DNA from: Streptomyces clavifer
GTDB taxonomy: Bacteria; Actinomycetota; Actinomycetes; Streptomycetales; Streptomycetaceae
DNA: 64,000 nt
Assembly (NCBI GenBank): GCA_014651175.1
Contig: BMWJ01000002.1
Coordinates: 620,001 to 684,000 of the forward strand
Direction of reading: 5' to 3'
The notes beneath the pieces were generated by a model. The model made no database searches, was not told the origin of the DNA, and worked only from the letters and a program-made list of their open reading frames with translations. Positions 34,352 through 43,169 of the stretch are shown piece after piece. The first letter of the stretch is position 1. Every line of letters begins with the position of its first letter. The position numbers were made by a program, and so were the translations under genes.

Positions 34352-35137
34352 GTGAGCAGCGAAGACCTTCCCGAGCCCCTTGCCGTGTCCACCCCGGAGC
34401 CCCTTCCCGGGGCCGACCGGGAGTCCGTTCCGGCGGATCCCGCGGACAGCCCGTTCCGTACGGAGCCGACCTCCCGCGACGAGGCGCCGCAGTTCGTGCT
34501 GCCGCTGGTGGTGCACATCGAGAAGACGGACCCGCCGGCGCGCACCGCCGCGCTGCGGACCGCGGCGCGCGCGGTGCTCACGATGCTCTCCGACGAGCGT
34601 GCGCTCGGCGGGGGCGAGTGGGCGCAGGTCATGCGGGAGTGGCAGGACGCCCGGATCCGCAAGGTGGTGCGGCGTGCCCGGGGTGCGGAGTGGCGCAAGG
34701 CGTCCGCGCTGCCCGGGATCACGGTCGCGGGCGAGCACGCGGAGGTACGGGTGTTCCCGCCGGTGCCCCTGGACGCCTGGCCCAGGGAACTGGCCAAGCT
34801 CCAGGTGTCGGGCACGGACCTGGACGACCCCGAGCCCCCGGCCGCGCCCGATCGGGACGCTCCGGTGCTGTGGATGAATCCCGAGGTCGGCATGTCGGCG
34901 GGCAAGGCCATGGCCCAGGCCGGGCACGGCGCACAGCTCGCCTGGTGGGAGCTGTCGGACACGGAGCGCAAGGCCTGGCGGGAGGCCGGATTCCCGCTCT
35001 CCGTCGCCACCCCGGACCCGGACCTCTGGCGGGAGCTCACCGTGAGCGGGCTGCCGGTGGTGCGGGACGCCGGCTTCACCGAGATCGCGCCGGGTTCCTG
35101 CACGGTGGTCGCGGACCATCCGGCGCTGCGCCGCTGA
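34352..35137 (+). CDS. Pth2-type peptidyl-tRNA hydrolase with N-terminal extension
   Basis: 261 residues. The C-terminal part (about 165-261) is a Pth2-like domain: LWMNPEVGMSAGKAMAQAGH is the signature helix segment, followed by WWELSDTERKAWREAGFP and FTEIAPGSCTVVADH. Pth2 enzymes release peptides from peptidyl-tRNA. The first 165 residues are an extra, partly helical region (QFVLPLVVHIEKTDPPARTA, WAQVMREWQDARIRKVVRRA) not found in archaeal Pth2. GTG at 34352 follows GGAG. The usual catalytic residues cannot all be placed by eye, so activity is inferred. Confidence 0.85.
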   Translation: MSSEDLPEPLAVSTPEPLPGADRESVPADPADSPFRTEPTSRDEAPQFVLPLVVHIEKTDPPARTAALRTAARAVLTMLSDERALGGGEWAQVMREWQDARIRKVVRRARGAEWRKASALPGITVAGEHAEVRVFPPVPLDAWPRELAKLQVSGTDLDDPEPPAAPDRDAPVLWMNPEVGMSAGKAMAQAGHGAQLAWWELSDTERKAWREAGFPLSVATPDPDLWRELTVSGLPVVRDAGFTEIAPGSCTVVADHPALRR

Positions 35138-35267
35138 ACGCGGGGCCCCGCGGCGGGCGTGGGGCCGCGCGTCCGAGCCGGTGCGGCCTCCCGGCGGAAG
35201 ATCCGCCGGTGCTGTTGAACATCCCTGCGCCGATGTACGTATCTCCCGGTACTGCCGCACCGGCATT

Positions 35268-35304
35268 ACCGCCAAGTAGGTTGAACGCCGAGTCAGTTGG
35301 CGGT
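35268..35304. repeat. Inverted repeat upstream of the DUF4142 gene
   Basis: Arms ACCGCCAA (35268-35275) and TTGGCGGT (35297-35304), 21 bp apart, in a less G+C-rich stretch about 40 bp before the DUF4142 start. Could be an operator or a weak hairpin. Confidence 0.3.
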
Positions 35305-35342
35305 TGATTCAGAGCTGTCACACATCGGCCCGGGAGACATAC

Positions 35343-36098
35343 GTGTTGCGACGCATCAACGGAACGGCCCTCATCATCGCGGCACTGCTCGCCACGCTCG
35401 GCGCACTCGCCTATCCCGTGTGGTCCTACTCGGACCGCTCGGGCACCGGAGAGGCCAATCTGAACGCCTCCAGCGTCGCCACCCAGTGGGGCCCGCTCTC
35501 GGCGACGGACCGTGACTTCCTGGTCAAGGTGCGCCTCGCGGGGCTGTGGGAACTGCCCGCGGGGCAGCAGGCGATCGAGCGGGCACCGAGCGAGGCGATG
35601 AAGGCGGCGGGCGACCACCTGGTGGTCGGCCACACCGACCTGGACCGGCGGGCCAGGGACGTGGCCGCCAAGCTCGGGGTGGAGCTGCCGAACCAGCCGA
35701 CGGAGGTGCAGCAGGGCTGGTTGCGCGAGCTCACGGCGGCGAGCGGCGAGGAGTACGAGCGCAAGTTCTCCAATCTGCTGCGGGCCGCGCACGGCAAGGT
35801 TTTCGCACTGATCGCCGAGGTCAGGCACACCACGCGCAACGCGCTCATCCGGCAGCTGGCCTCGGATGCCAACCAGACCGTCCTGGACCACATCACGATG
35901 CTGGAGCGCACCGGCTTCGTCGACTTCGACGGCCTGGCCCGTGAGGCGGCCGGCAGCTCGACGGCCAGCCCCTCGGGCCCGCCCATGTCCTCGGGCGGCA
36001 ACGTCCCGCAGGTCCCGGTGCCGGTGACTCCGAGCGGCGACCAGTCGTTCACCTCACGCCCCGTGCCGCCCACGATGGAGCCCTTGCCACAGCCCTGA
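35343..36098 (+). CDS. Exported DUF4142 (ferritin-like) protein
   Basis: 251 residues. The N-terminus is a signal peptide or membrane anchor (NGTALIIAALLATLGALAYP). The central DUF4142 domain (about 50-200) is four-helical: LSATDRDFLVKVRLAGLWEL, ERAPSEAMKAAGDHLVVGH and YERKFSNLLRAAHGKVFALI. The last 50 residues are Pro/Ser-rich. GTG at 35343 has GGGAG upstream. Family members are extracytoplasmic; their role is unknown although the fold resembles ferritin. Confidence 0.9.
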   Translation: MLRRINGTALIIAALLATLGALAYPVWSYSDRSGTGEANLNASSVATQWGPLSATDRDFLVKVRLAGLWELPAGQQAIERAPSEAMKAAGDHLVVGHTDLDRRARDVAAKLGVELPNQPTEVQQGWLRELTAASGEEYERKFSNLLRAAHGKVFALIAEVRHTTRNALIRQLASDANQTVLDHITMLERTGFVDFDGLAREAAGSSTASPSGPPMSSGGNVPQVPVPVTPSGDQSFTSRPVPPTMEPLPQP

Positions 36099-36220
36099 TC
36101 ACGGCATCGTGACGCCGGGAACCTCAGATCCAGCTCTGAACGTCCCCTGTTTCGGATTCACCACCGCCCGGCGGGGCCATCACCCCCGTACGAAGCGGCG
36201 GAGCCGATGAGGGGGACGGG

Positions 36221-37513
36221 ATGAAGCTGGGAACGGGAATCGGCTGGCGGCCGGAGATCGAGGACGCCGTCGAGGCGCTGCCCGGGATCGACTGGGTCGA
36301 GGCGGTCGCGGAGAACATCTGCACCGACCACCTCCCCGCGTCGCTCGAACGGCTCAGGGAGCGCGGCGTCACCGTGGTCCCGCACGGCGTCTCGCTGGGC
36401 CTCGGCGGGGCCGACCGCCCCGACGCGGGCCGCCTCGCCGACCTGGCGGCGCGGGCCGTGCTGCTGGGGACACCGCTGGTGACGGAGCACATCGCGTTCG
36501 TACGGGCCGGGGGGCCGCTCACCGCGTCGCCGGGGCTGGAGGCGGGCCACCTGCTGCCCGTGCCCCGGACCTGGGACGCGCTGGAGGTGCTCTGCGAGAA
36601 CGTCCGGATCGCGCAGGACGCGCTGCCCGTACCGCTGGCGCTGGAGAACATCGCCGCGCTGGTCTCCTGGCCCGGCGAGGAGCTGACCGAGGGGCAGTTC
36701 CTCGCGGAACTGGTCGAGCGGACCGGGGTCCGGCTGCTGATCGACGTGGCCAATCTGCACACCAACCACGTGAACCGGGGCGAGGACCCCGCGACGGCCC
36801 TCGACGAACTGCCGGTCGAGGCCATCGCGTACGTGCATGTGGCGGGCGGCGTCGAGAAGGACGGGGTCTGGCACGACACGCACGCCCACCCCGTGACCCG
36901 CCCCGTCCTGGACGTGCTGGCCGAGCTCCGCTCCCGGGTCGACCCCCCGGGCGTCCTGCTGGAGCGCGACGACGACTTCCCGCCGGCCGCCGAGCTGGCC
37001 GGCGAACTGACCGCGATCCGCGCCACCCTGGCCACAGCGGCCGGCACCCCGGCGCCCGCGGGGCGGCGGCCGGCCCGGCCGTCGGAGCCGGCCGGCCGGA
37101 CCGCCGGTGCACGTCTGCGGGTCGGCACGGCCCAGGCCGCGCTGCTCTCCTCACTGGTCGCCGGCGCGCCCGCCCCGGAGGGCTTCGACCACCGGCGGCT
37201 CGGGGTGCAGAGCCGCGCCCTGGCCGCGAAACGGGCCGATGTCGTCGCCAAGGTGGCCCCGGAGCTGCCGGAGATCCTCGGCGACGGCTACCGCACGGCG
37301 TTCCTCGGCTACGCCGGGTCCCGGCCCATGTCCGCCGGGTACCGCCGTGACGCCCTGGACTTCGCCGAACAGCTCCTCGTCGCCGGCCGTCCGGCCGACG
37401 ACGCGGCCCGGCTGAGGCTGACCCACTGGTGGCAGGACCGGGCGGCTCCGCGTCCGCCGCGCCGGACCACCAGGATCGCCCGGGCGGCCCGTGCCGCCCT
37501 GATGGGAAGGTGA
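36221..37513 (+). CDS. DUF692/MNIO iron enzyme fused to a C-terminal helical partner-like domain
   Basis: 430 residues. Residues 1-270 are a DUF692 TIM barrel, the multinuclear non-heme iron oxidase family (MbnB, TglH, bufferin enzymes) that modifies cysteines or other residues of ribosomal peptides. Probable metal ligands visible are His55 (VVPHGVS), His90 (TEHIAF), Glu142 (LALENIA), Asp175 and His183 ([11 protein letters not shown]), His206 (YVHVAGG), the HDTHAH cluster at 218-223 and Glu248. After a Pro/Ala linker (about 270-300), residues 303-430 form a helical domain ([40 protein letters not shown]) that recalls the separate HvfC/BufC-type partner of other MNIO systems. The next gene starts 5 bp after the stop and encodes a Cys-rich tail, the likely substrate. 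Confidence 0.88.
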   Translation: MKLGTGIGWRPEIEDAVEALPGIDWVEAVAENICTDHLPASLERLRERGVTVVPHGVSLGLGGADRPDAGRLADLAARAVLLGTPLVTEHIAFVRAGGPLTASPGLEAGHLLPVPRTWDALEVLCENVRIAQDALPVPLALENIAALVSWPGEELTEGQFLAELVERTGVRLLIDVANLHTNHVNRGEDPATALDELPVEAIAYVHVAGGVEKDGVWHDTHAHPVTRPVLDVLAELRSRVDPPGVLLERDDDFPPAAELAGELTAIRATLATAAGTPAPAGRRPARPSEPAGRTAGARLRVGTAQAALLSSLVAGAPAPEGFDHRRLGVQSRALAAKRADVVAKVAPELPEILGDGYRTAFLGYAGSRPMSAGYRRDALDFAEQLLVAGRPADDAARLRLTHWWQDRAAPRPPRRTTRIARAARAALMGR

Positions 37514-37518
37514 CCCCG

Positions 37519-38553
37519 ATGAACGCCCTCGCCCTTCTGATGACCCTCGCCGTGGCGGTCTCCTCGACGCTCCTGATCGTGGCGGCCCAGAGCGCCGGCC
37601 GTCGCGGCGGTGCCGACGGGTACGTGCACGACCGTTCCGAGGCGGCGTTCCTCAACGGCGGCCCTGCCCGGGTCGTGGACACCGCGCTCACCGCCCTGCA
37701 CACGGACGGGCGCCTGGTCATCGGTGGCCCCGGCATCGTGGTCCTGCAGCGGGCCGAGGCCCGGGACCCGGTGGAGCGTGCCGTGCTCCAGGAGCTGGCC
37801 GCCGCCCCGAGCGGGGCCCTGCACACGCTCCGGCAGGCCGTGATGGTGCACCCGGCGGTGCAGGAGATCGGTGACGGTCTCGCGGCCCGCGGCCTGATGG
37901 TCGCACCGGGCGAGAGCCGGAACCGCCGCCGGTGGGCGCTCGTCCAGGGCGTGGGGTGCACGGTGGCCCTCCCGGTCAGCCTGGTGCTGACCTTCGTCCA
38001 GTACGCCCTGCACGAGGGCTACGCGGACATGCCGTTCCCGTTCATCGTGAAGGTACTTCCGGCACTCGTGGTCGGGAGCATCGTGGGCTTCCTCACCGCC
38101 GCGTCGGCCAGGGCCCGGGTCACCGGGGCCGGGCGCCGGGCCGCCCACGGATACCGGGCCGCCCACGCCCACGTGGCGGACCCGGCCCACCTGGTGGCCA
38201 CCGCGGGGCTGCGTGCACTCGTCGACCCCGAGCTCCGGGGGCAGTTGCTGGCAGCCGCACGTCATCCCTCCGCCCGGCGCCCCTCGCCGTCGCACTCCCC
38301 GTCGGCCGACTCGTACGCCGGCGGCGTGGTCCTGCCGGTGATGTGGTGCGCCGGTGCGGGCCCCGGGAACGGCAGTTGCGGGAGTTCCGACGGCGGTGGC
38401 GGCCACGGAACGGGCTCCTCCTGCAGTTCCGGATCGAGCTGCGGCGGGGGATCGGGCGGCGGGTCGAGCTGCGGGAGCAGCAGCGGGTCGAGCTGCGGCA
38501 GTAGCAGCGGGTCGAGCTGCGGGGGTGGTTCCAGCTGCGGCAGCAGCTCCTGA
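37519..38553 (+). CDS. TIGR04222-type membrane protein with eight-cysteine Gly/Ser tail, candidate MNIO substrate
   Basis: 344 residues. An N-terminal membrane helix (about 1-25) precedes a conserved cytosolic part (YVHDRSEAAFLNGGPARVVD, ALHTDGRLVI). Two further hydrophobic segments lie near 148-170 and 180-197. The tail 277-344 is low-complexity Gly/Ser with Cys at 277, 287, 302, 308, 318, 326, 334 and 340; the central three are exactly 8 residues apart (SSCGSSSG unit). The start overlaps the ribosome site inside the upstream MNIO gene, implying coupling. I infer that the enzyme modifies the cysteines and the tail then binds metal or acts as a thiol scavenger. Confidence 0.85.
   Translation: MNALALLMTLAVAVSSTLLIVAAQSAGRRGGADGYVHDRSEAAFLNGGPARVVDTALTALHTDGRLVIGGPGIVVLQRAEARDPVERAVLQELAAAPSGALHTLRQAVMVHPAVQEIGDGLAARGLMVAPGESRNRRRWALVQGVGCTVALPVSLVLTFVQYALHEGYADMPFPFIVKVLPALVVGSIVGFLTAASARARVTGAGRRAAHGYRAAHAHVADPAHLVATAGLRALVDPELRGQLLAAARHPSARRPSPSHSPSADSYAGGVVLPVMWCAGAGPGNGSCGSSDGGGGHGTGSSCSSGSSCGGGSGGGSSCGSSSGSSCGSSSGSSCGGGSSCGSSS
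38347..38550 (+). repeat. In-frame repeats encoding the Cys-rich tail
   Basis: DNA encoding the Gly/Ser/Cys tail. The 24-bp unit GGGTCGAGCTGCGGSAGYAG-like recurs around 38460-38535 with almost no base change, so the tail grows or shrinks by whole repeats. Confidence 0.8.
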
Positions 38554-38678
38554 ACGTACGGATCCGGGTCGCGGGCGGCGACAGCTGCCGAGCATGCGGA
38601 TTCAGCCACCGATGACCGCGCGTGACCACACTTCGTCCATATCGTGAACAGACAGTGGCGCCCCCCACTCATCTCGCA

Positions 38679-38684
38679 TACAAA
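38679..38684 (+). promoter_or_regulatory. Possible -10 element of the second TIGR04222-type gene
   Basis: TACAAA lies 6 nt before the ATG at 38691 and no ribosome site precedes that ATG, suggesting a separate leaderless transcript. The last base departs from TANNNT, so this is weaker than the other cases. Confidence 0.3.
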
Positions 38685-38690
38685 TCCGCC

Positions 38691-39473
38691 ATGCTCTGGG
38701 TCGTGCTTCTTCTGGTCGCGTGGGGCGCCGCGGCCGTCTCCTGCATCCGTCTCTGCCTCGTCACCGCGGGCGCGGCCCGGTGGCCGGCCGAGGCCGCCCG
38801 TGAACCCGTGCTCCACGAACTCAACCTGTACGAGACGGCCTTCCTGGCCGGCGGCCCGCACCGGGTCGCCGACCTGGCGCTGCTCTCCATGCACCTGCGC
38901 CGCCGGCTGCTGCTCGCCCACACGGGCTGGGCGACGGTCGTCGACCCGGAGGGCCGGGACGAGGTCGAGCGCACCGTGATCCGAGCGATCGGCCCGGAGG
39001 GGCAGTCCCGCATAGCGCCGATCCGGGCGTCCGCGGCTGCGGCGGACGCCGTGCGCACCCTCGCCGACCGGCTCGTGGCCGCGGGCCTCGCCGTACCGCA
39101 CGGCACCCGGACGACCCTGGCGTCGGCCGTGCGGGCGGTACGGGGCGCGGCCGTGCTCGTGGTGGCGCTGGCCGTCGCCGCCGTGCTGCTGCCAGGTCAG
39201 GACCCCGCGTACGCGGGGCCGGTGGTGGCCTGGTTCGGGCTGCCGCTGGTACTGACGCTGGGATGCCTGGCCATCGCGCGGGTGGAGGCCCATCCCTGCA
39301 GCCCCTGGGCCTCGCCGTCCGGGCAGCGGTGGCTGGACTCGCTCCCGGCGCCGGAACACGGCGCGGACCGCGACCTGCTGGCGGCGGTGGCCGTACGGGG
39401 CGTGGCGGCCGTGGAGGACCCGGAACTGCGGGCGGCCCTGCGCAGCGGTCGCTCGGCACTTTCGAGCCATTGA
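38691..39473 (+). CDS. Second TIGR04222-type membrane protein, without Cys tail
   Basis: 260 residues and a paralogue of the previous product: MLWVVLLLVAWGAAAVSCIR forms the first membrane helix, LNLYETAFLAGGPHRVADLA matches the conserved AAFLNGGPARVVD region, and two helices follow near 148-165 and 172-192. It lacks the Gly/Ser/Cys tail and has only scattered Cys. It may be an assembly partner or an evolutionary remnant of the tail-bearing form. A GTG at 38622 would extend the N-terminus by 23 residues but has no ribosome site either. Confidence 0.82.
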   Translation: MLWVVLLLVAWGAAAVSCIRLCLVTAGAARWPAEAAREPVLHELNLYETAFLAGGPHRVADLALLSMHLRRRLLLAHTGWATVVDPEGRDEVERTVIRAIGPEGQSRIAPIRASAAAADAVRTLADRLVAAGLAVPHGTRTTLASAVRAVRGAAVLVVALAVAAVLLPGQDPAYAGPVVAWFGLPLVLTLGCLAIARVEAHPCSPWASPSGQRWLDSLPAPEHGADRDLLAAVAVRGVAAVEDPELRAALRSGRSALSSH

Positions 39474-39500
39474 CGGGCCGGGACGGCGAAAGGGCCGAAA

Positions 39501-39527
39501 GGGCCGCCCCCTCGACGGGAGCGGCCC
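39501..39527. terminator. Hairpin between convergent genes
   Basis: Stem GGGCCGCCCC pairing with GGGAGCGGCCC (one bulged A), 6-nt loop, 27 bp after the TIGR04222 stop. Confidence 0.45.
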
Positions 39528-39747
39528 CGATGCGGTGCCTGTTCGGCCCGGGGCACATCGGCCGCACGCGGCGAGGAGCGAGGGCCTGCGGGGAGGAATG
39601 GCTGACTCCCCCGCAGACCACCGCAGTTCGCCGGCGCTGGGCCGATGTGCCCGGAGCCGGACCCGGTGTCGTTGGAACGACGGGCGGCGTCACACGCGCC
39701 GTAGCCCGCCAACTGATCTTCCGGGTCGGGGTGACCGGAAACGCTGG

Positions 39748-40461
39748 TTATGCGAGACCGGACACCAAGTCTGCGACGGACTTCCTGCGCCCCGTGTAGA
39801 ACGGGACCTCTTCACGGACGTGCAGCCGTGCCTCGGAGGCCCGCAGATGACGCATGAGGTCCACGATGCGGTACAGCTCGTCGGCCTCGAACGCCAGGAC
39901 CCACTCGTAGTCGCCGAGCGAGAAGGAGGGCACGGTGTTGGCGCGCACGTCGGGGAAGCCGCGGGCCATCTTGCCGTGGTCCGCGAGCATACGGCGGCGG
40001 TCCTCGTCCGGGAGCAGGTACCAGTCGTAGCTGCGCACGAAGGGGTACACGCTGACGTAGCCGCGCGGCTCCTCGTCGGCCAGGAAGGCCGGCACGTGCG
40101 ACTTGTTGAACTCGGCGGGGCGGTGCAGCGCCATGTTCGACCAGACCGGCTTCAGAGCGCGGCCCAGAGCGGTGCGCCGGAAGAGGTTGTACGCCTCCTG
40201 GAGGGCGTCGGAGGTCTCGGCGTGCCACCAGATCATCAGATCGGCGTCGGCCCGCAGACCGGACACGTCGTAGGTGCCGCGGACGACGACGTCCTTGGCC
40301 GCGAGCTGGTCGAAGAGCTCCTGAACCTCGTCGGCGTAACCGGCGCGGTCCGCGGGAAGCACATCTCGCAGCTTGAACACGGACCACAGGGTGTAGCGAA
40401 TGACCTCGTTGAGGTCCTTGGCCTTCTTGCCTGCGTTCGGAAGCTTCTCTGGCGCACTCAT
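39748..40461 (-). CDS. hemQ: Coproheme decarboxylase (HemQ, chlorite-dismutase-like)
   Basis: Last step of the coproporphyrin-dependent heme route of Gram-positive bacteria: two oxidative decarboxylations of coproheme. 237 residues. The segment [16 protein letters not shown] near 135-150 contains the catalytic Tyr, and [11 protein letters not shown] near 162-172 contains the likely proximal His. [11 protein letters not shown] is at the N-terminus. ATG at 40461 is 4 bp after the hemY stop, so the last two oxidation steps share one transcript. Confidence 0.95.
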   Translation of the reverse strand: MSAPEKLPNAGKKAKDLNEVIRYTLWSVFKLRDVLPADRAGYADEVQELFDQLAAKDVVVRGTYDVSGLRADADLMIWWHAETSDALQEAYNLFRRTALGRALKPVWSNMALHRPAEFNKSHVPAFLADEEPRGYVSVYPFVRSYDWYLLPDEDRRRMLADHGKMARGFPDVRANTVPSFSLGDYEWVLAFEADELYRIVDLMRHLRASEARLHVREEVPFYTGRRKSVADLVSGLA

Positions 40462-40465
40462 ACGG

Positions 40466-41977
40466 CTATTGTCCCGCCTCGCTCCGGGTGCCCTGAACCC
40501 GGGTCGGCGTGGCGATGATCTCCTCCGCGATCTTCCGCGCGTTCCCGCCCCCGTCCGCCCCCGTCAGGTCCCGGGTGATCTCGTCCGCGGCCCGTCGGGC
40601 GCTGGCGACGCAGGCGGGGATGCCGACCCCGTCGTACACCGCTCCGCAGACCCGGAGCCCCGGCAGTTTGGCCACCTCGTCACGGATCCGGGCGACCCGC
40701 GTCAGATGCCCCACGGGGTACTGCGGCAGGCCGCCGATCCACCGGGTCACCTCGGTGTCGACCGGCCGTGCCGCCAGCCCGGTGGCTGCGGCCAGGTCGC
40801 TCAGCGAGACGTCCACGAGCTCGGAGTCCTCGCGGTGCAGGTGCTCCTCCTCGCCGTACCGGCCGACGGAGGTGCGCAGCACGAAGAGGTCCGGGGCGGC
40901 GTCCGCGACCCACTGCCACTTGTGGCTGGAGAAGGTCGACGCCTTGATCGTGCGTCCGTCGACGGGCGGGACGAGGAAACCCGAACGGCCGTGCAGCGCC
41001 TGCGTCCCAGCGATGTCGGAACGCCGGAAGGCCAGGGTGACCAGGGCCATCGAGGCGTACTCCACGGCGGCCAGTTCCACGGAGGCGGCCGGGCTCTCGG
41101 CGGCGAGCAGCGTGGACGCCGACCAGGCCGGGGTGGCCAGGACGATGCCGTCGGCGTCGATCACCCGGGTGTCGGTGCGTACGTCCCAGCCCCGCACGGT
41201 CCGGGTCAGCCCGAGCACGGGGGTGGCCAGGAGGATCTCCGCTCCCCCGGCGCGCACGGCGTCGGCCACGGCGTCCGGCAGGGTGCCGATGCCGCCGTCG
41301 ATGCCCTGGAACACCGGTCCGGTCTGCTGCCGGGCGGCGGCCCGCTCCTGGACGCGCCGGACGCCGTCGAGGAGCGAGCCGCCCTCCTTCACGGCCTCGA
41401 AGAGCTGCGGTACCGCTGCGCGCATCGAGATCCGGTAGGCGTCACCCGCGTACACCCCGCCGAGCAGCGGCTCCACGAGCCGGTCGACGACCTCGCGGCC
41501 GAGCCGGTCGGCGACGTACGCGCCGACCGCGACGTCGTCGCCGACGGCGGTCGGGGTGAGGTCGCGTTCCTGGGCGATCCGGGCCAGCCCTTCCGGGGAG
41601 AGCACACCGCTGAGCGCCGCCGGGTCGCCGGGCACACCCATCACGTGCCCCTTGGGCATGGGGCGCAGGGCGTCCCTGGTCCACACCGACGCGGTGGCGG
41701 TGGCGGGCGGCTGCAGCCGCCCGCCGAGGCCCACCGCGGTGGCCAGCTCCACCGCCTCGGGGCGGCGGGCGAGCATCGACTCGGCACCGAGGTCGACGCG
41801 GGTTCCCGCGATCTCGCCGGTCATCAGCTTGCCGCCGAGCCGCTCGGTCGCCTCGAGGACGGTGACCCGGAGACCGGCGGAGAGCAGCCGGTGGGCGGCG
41901 GCGAGTCCGGCGATGCCACCGCCGATGACGACGACGTGGCCCGTACGCGTGGTGTCGCGCTGAAGAGGAGACTGCAT
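40466..41977 (-). CDS. hemY: Coproporphyrinogen/protoporphyrinogen oxidase, HemY/CgoX type
   Basis: FAD enzyme that oxidises coproporphyrinogen III (or protoporphyrinogen IX). 503 residues. The dinucleotide motif [20 protein letters not shown] lies at 14-33, [20 protein letters not shown] follows near 48, and the C-terminal FAD segment is [20 protein letters not shown] near 450. Pairing with hemQ indicates the coproporphyrin-dependent route, so the substrate is probably coproporphyrinogen. Often named hemG in Streptomyces annotation. It starts opposite a DUF4349 lipoprotein gene 127 bp away. Confidence 0.94.
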   Translation of the reverse strand: MQSPLQRDTTRTGHVVVIGGGIAGLAAAHRLLSAGLRVTVLEATERLGGKLMTGEIAGTRVDLGAESMLARRPEAVELATAVGLGGRLQPPATATASVWTRDALRPMPKGHVMGVPGDPAALSGVLSPEGLARIAQERDLTPTAVGDDVAVGAYVADRLGREVVDRLVEPLLGGVYAGDAYRISMRAAVPQLFEAVKEGGSLLDGVRRVQERAAARQQTGPVFQGIDGGIGTLPDAVADAVRAGGAEILLATPVLGLTRTVRGWDVRTDTRVIDADGIVLATPAWSASTLLAAESPAASVELAAVEYASMALVTLAFRRSDIAGTQALHGRSGFLVPPVDGRTIKASTFSSHKWQWVADAAPDLFVLRTSVGRYGEEEHLHREDSELVDVSLSDLAAATGLAARPVDTEVTRWIGGLPQYPVGHLTRVARIRDEVAKLPGLRVCGAVYDGVGIPACVASARRAADEITRDLTGADGGGNARKIAEEIIATPTRVQGTRSEAGQ

Positions 41978-42104
41978 GGGTCCACTCTCTCAAACCCCCT
42001 TCCGAGTCCCGAACGTGACCGCTTCGAAACCCCTGGGGCGAAACCCGCACAGGGGCCCCGTGCGTCGAACCGGCATCAAGAGCAACGGCCCTGGGGGACT
42101 CGCT

Positions 42105-43124
42105 ATGCAGATCGACCGCCACACCGACCGTCATCCACCCGTAGGCCCGCCCCTGCGCCCCACGCACCGTTCTCGCGCGGTCCTGGCCGCCGGGCTGCTC
42201 GTCGTCCTGCTGGGCACCGGCGCCTGCGGTGCCTCGGACTCCTTCGACAGCTCGTCGAGCGAGAAGGGTGTCGCGGCCTCCGACCGACGGGGCCCGGCAT
42301 CCGGCGCGGAGGGCGGCAGCGCGGAGTCGGACAGCAAGCCGGCCGCCGGCAAGTCCGCGGCCGGCTCCCCGGCCGCGCCGAAGCCGGGGGCCGCCGCCGC
42401 GGTCCACGTCATCCGCACCGCGACCCTGGACGTCGAGGTCAGGAGCGTGCCGAAGGCGGTCGCCGCCGCCCGTGGCGCTGCGGAGAGGGCCGGCGGCCTC
42501 GTCTCGGAGGAGACCACGGAACGCGTCGACGACACCCATGAGATGTCGCATCTCGTGCTGCGCGTGCCCCAGGACCGGTACGACGCGGTGCTGCGCGAGC
42601 TCGCGGGGACCGGAAAACTGCAGTCCCGCACGTCGAACGCGAAGGACGTGACGGGTCAGGTCGTCGACGTGGAGAGCCGCATCGCCACCCAGCGGGCGAG
42701 TGTCGTCCGGGTCCGGGACCTGATGGACAAGGCGGAGAAACTCACCGATGTGGTAACACTGGAAGGTGAACTGAGCAGGCGTCAGGCCGACCTGGAGTCG
42801 CTGCTCGCCCAGCAGGCGTCCCTGAAGGACCGCACCTCGCTGGCGACGATCACGCTCGACCTCAGCGAGCCGTACGAGGACGGGGAGGAACCCGAGGACG
42901 CGGACACCGGGTTCCTGGACGCGCTGGCCGGCGGCTGGGACGCGTTCGTGACGATGCTCCGGTGGATCGCGGTGGCGATCGGTGCCGCGGCTCCCTTCCT
43001 GGCAACGGCGGTGGTGCTGCTGGCCCTCCGGCGTCTCCTGCGAGGCCGTCTGCAGCGACGTCACCGTCCGGCACCGCCCACCGCGGCCCCGGCACCGGCC
43101 CCGGAGGCCCCGCCCGCCCCGTGA
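42105..43124 (+). CDS. DUF4349 lipoprotein with C-terminal membrane helix
   Basis: 339 residues. The signal ends in LVVLLGTGACGAS (lipobox Cys near 40). A Ser/Ala/Lys-rich spacer leads to the DUF4349 domain (about 105-265): HVIRTATLDVEVRSVPKAVA, HLVLRVPQDRYDAVLRELA, then a coiled coil with GELSRRQADLESLLAQQASL. A membrane helix lies near 285-310, followed by an Arg/Pro-rich cytosolic tail. ATG at 42105 follows GGGGGA. It resembles the extracytoplasmic anti-sigma-like or adhesin-like DUF4349 proteins of unknown role. Confidence 0.88.
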   Translation: MQIDRHTDRHPPVGPPLRPTHRSRAVLAAGLLVVLLGTGACGASDSFDSSSSEKGVAASDRRGPASGAEGGSAESDSKPAAGKSAAGSPAAPKPGAAAAVHVIRTATLDVEVRSVPKAVAAARGAAERAGGLVSEETTERVDDTHEMSHLVLRVPQDRYDAVLRELAGTGKLQSRTSNAKDVTGQVVDVESRIATQRASVVRVRDLMDKAEKLTDVVTLEGELSRRQADLESLLAQQASLKDRTSLATITLDLSEPYEDGEEPEDADTGFLDALAGGWDAFVTMLRWIAVAIGAAAPFLATAVVLLALRRLLRGRLQRRHRPAPPTAAPAPAPEAPPAP

Positions 43125-43169
43125 GCGTCGTAGCGTGGTCTCCCTGACACTGCGGCGAAGGGACCCGGC

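Noticed and set aside
35076-35330. Minus-strand peptide with a Gly/Asn-rich segment (NLLGGNAGAAVPGDTYIGAG) upstream of DUF4142
   Set aside because: Briefly considered as a chaplin-like or small secreted peptide. It has no signal peptide, no Cys or chaplin motif, and runs into shadow sequence of the Pth2-like gene.
36221-37513. DUF692 gene as a xylose-isomerase-like sugar enzyme
   Set aside because: The TIM-barrel similarity is general; the His/Asp/Glu ligand pattern and the linked Cys-rich gene fit the MNIO family better.
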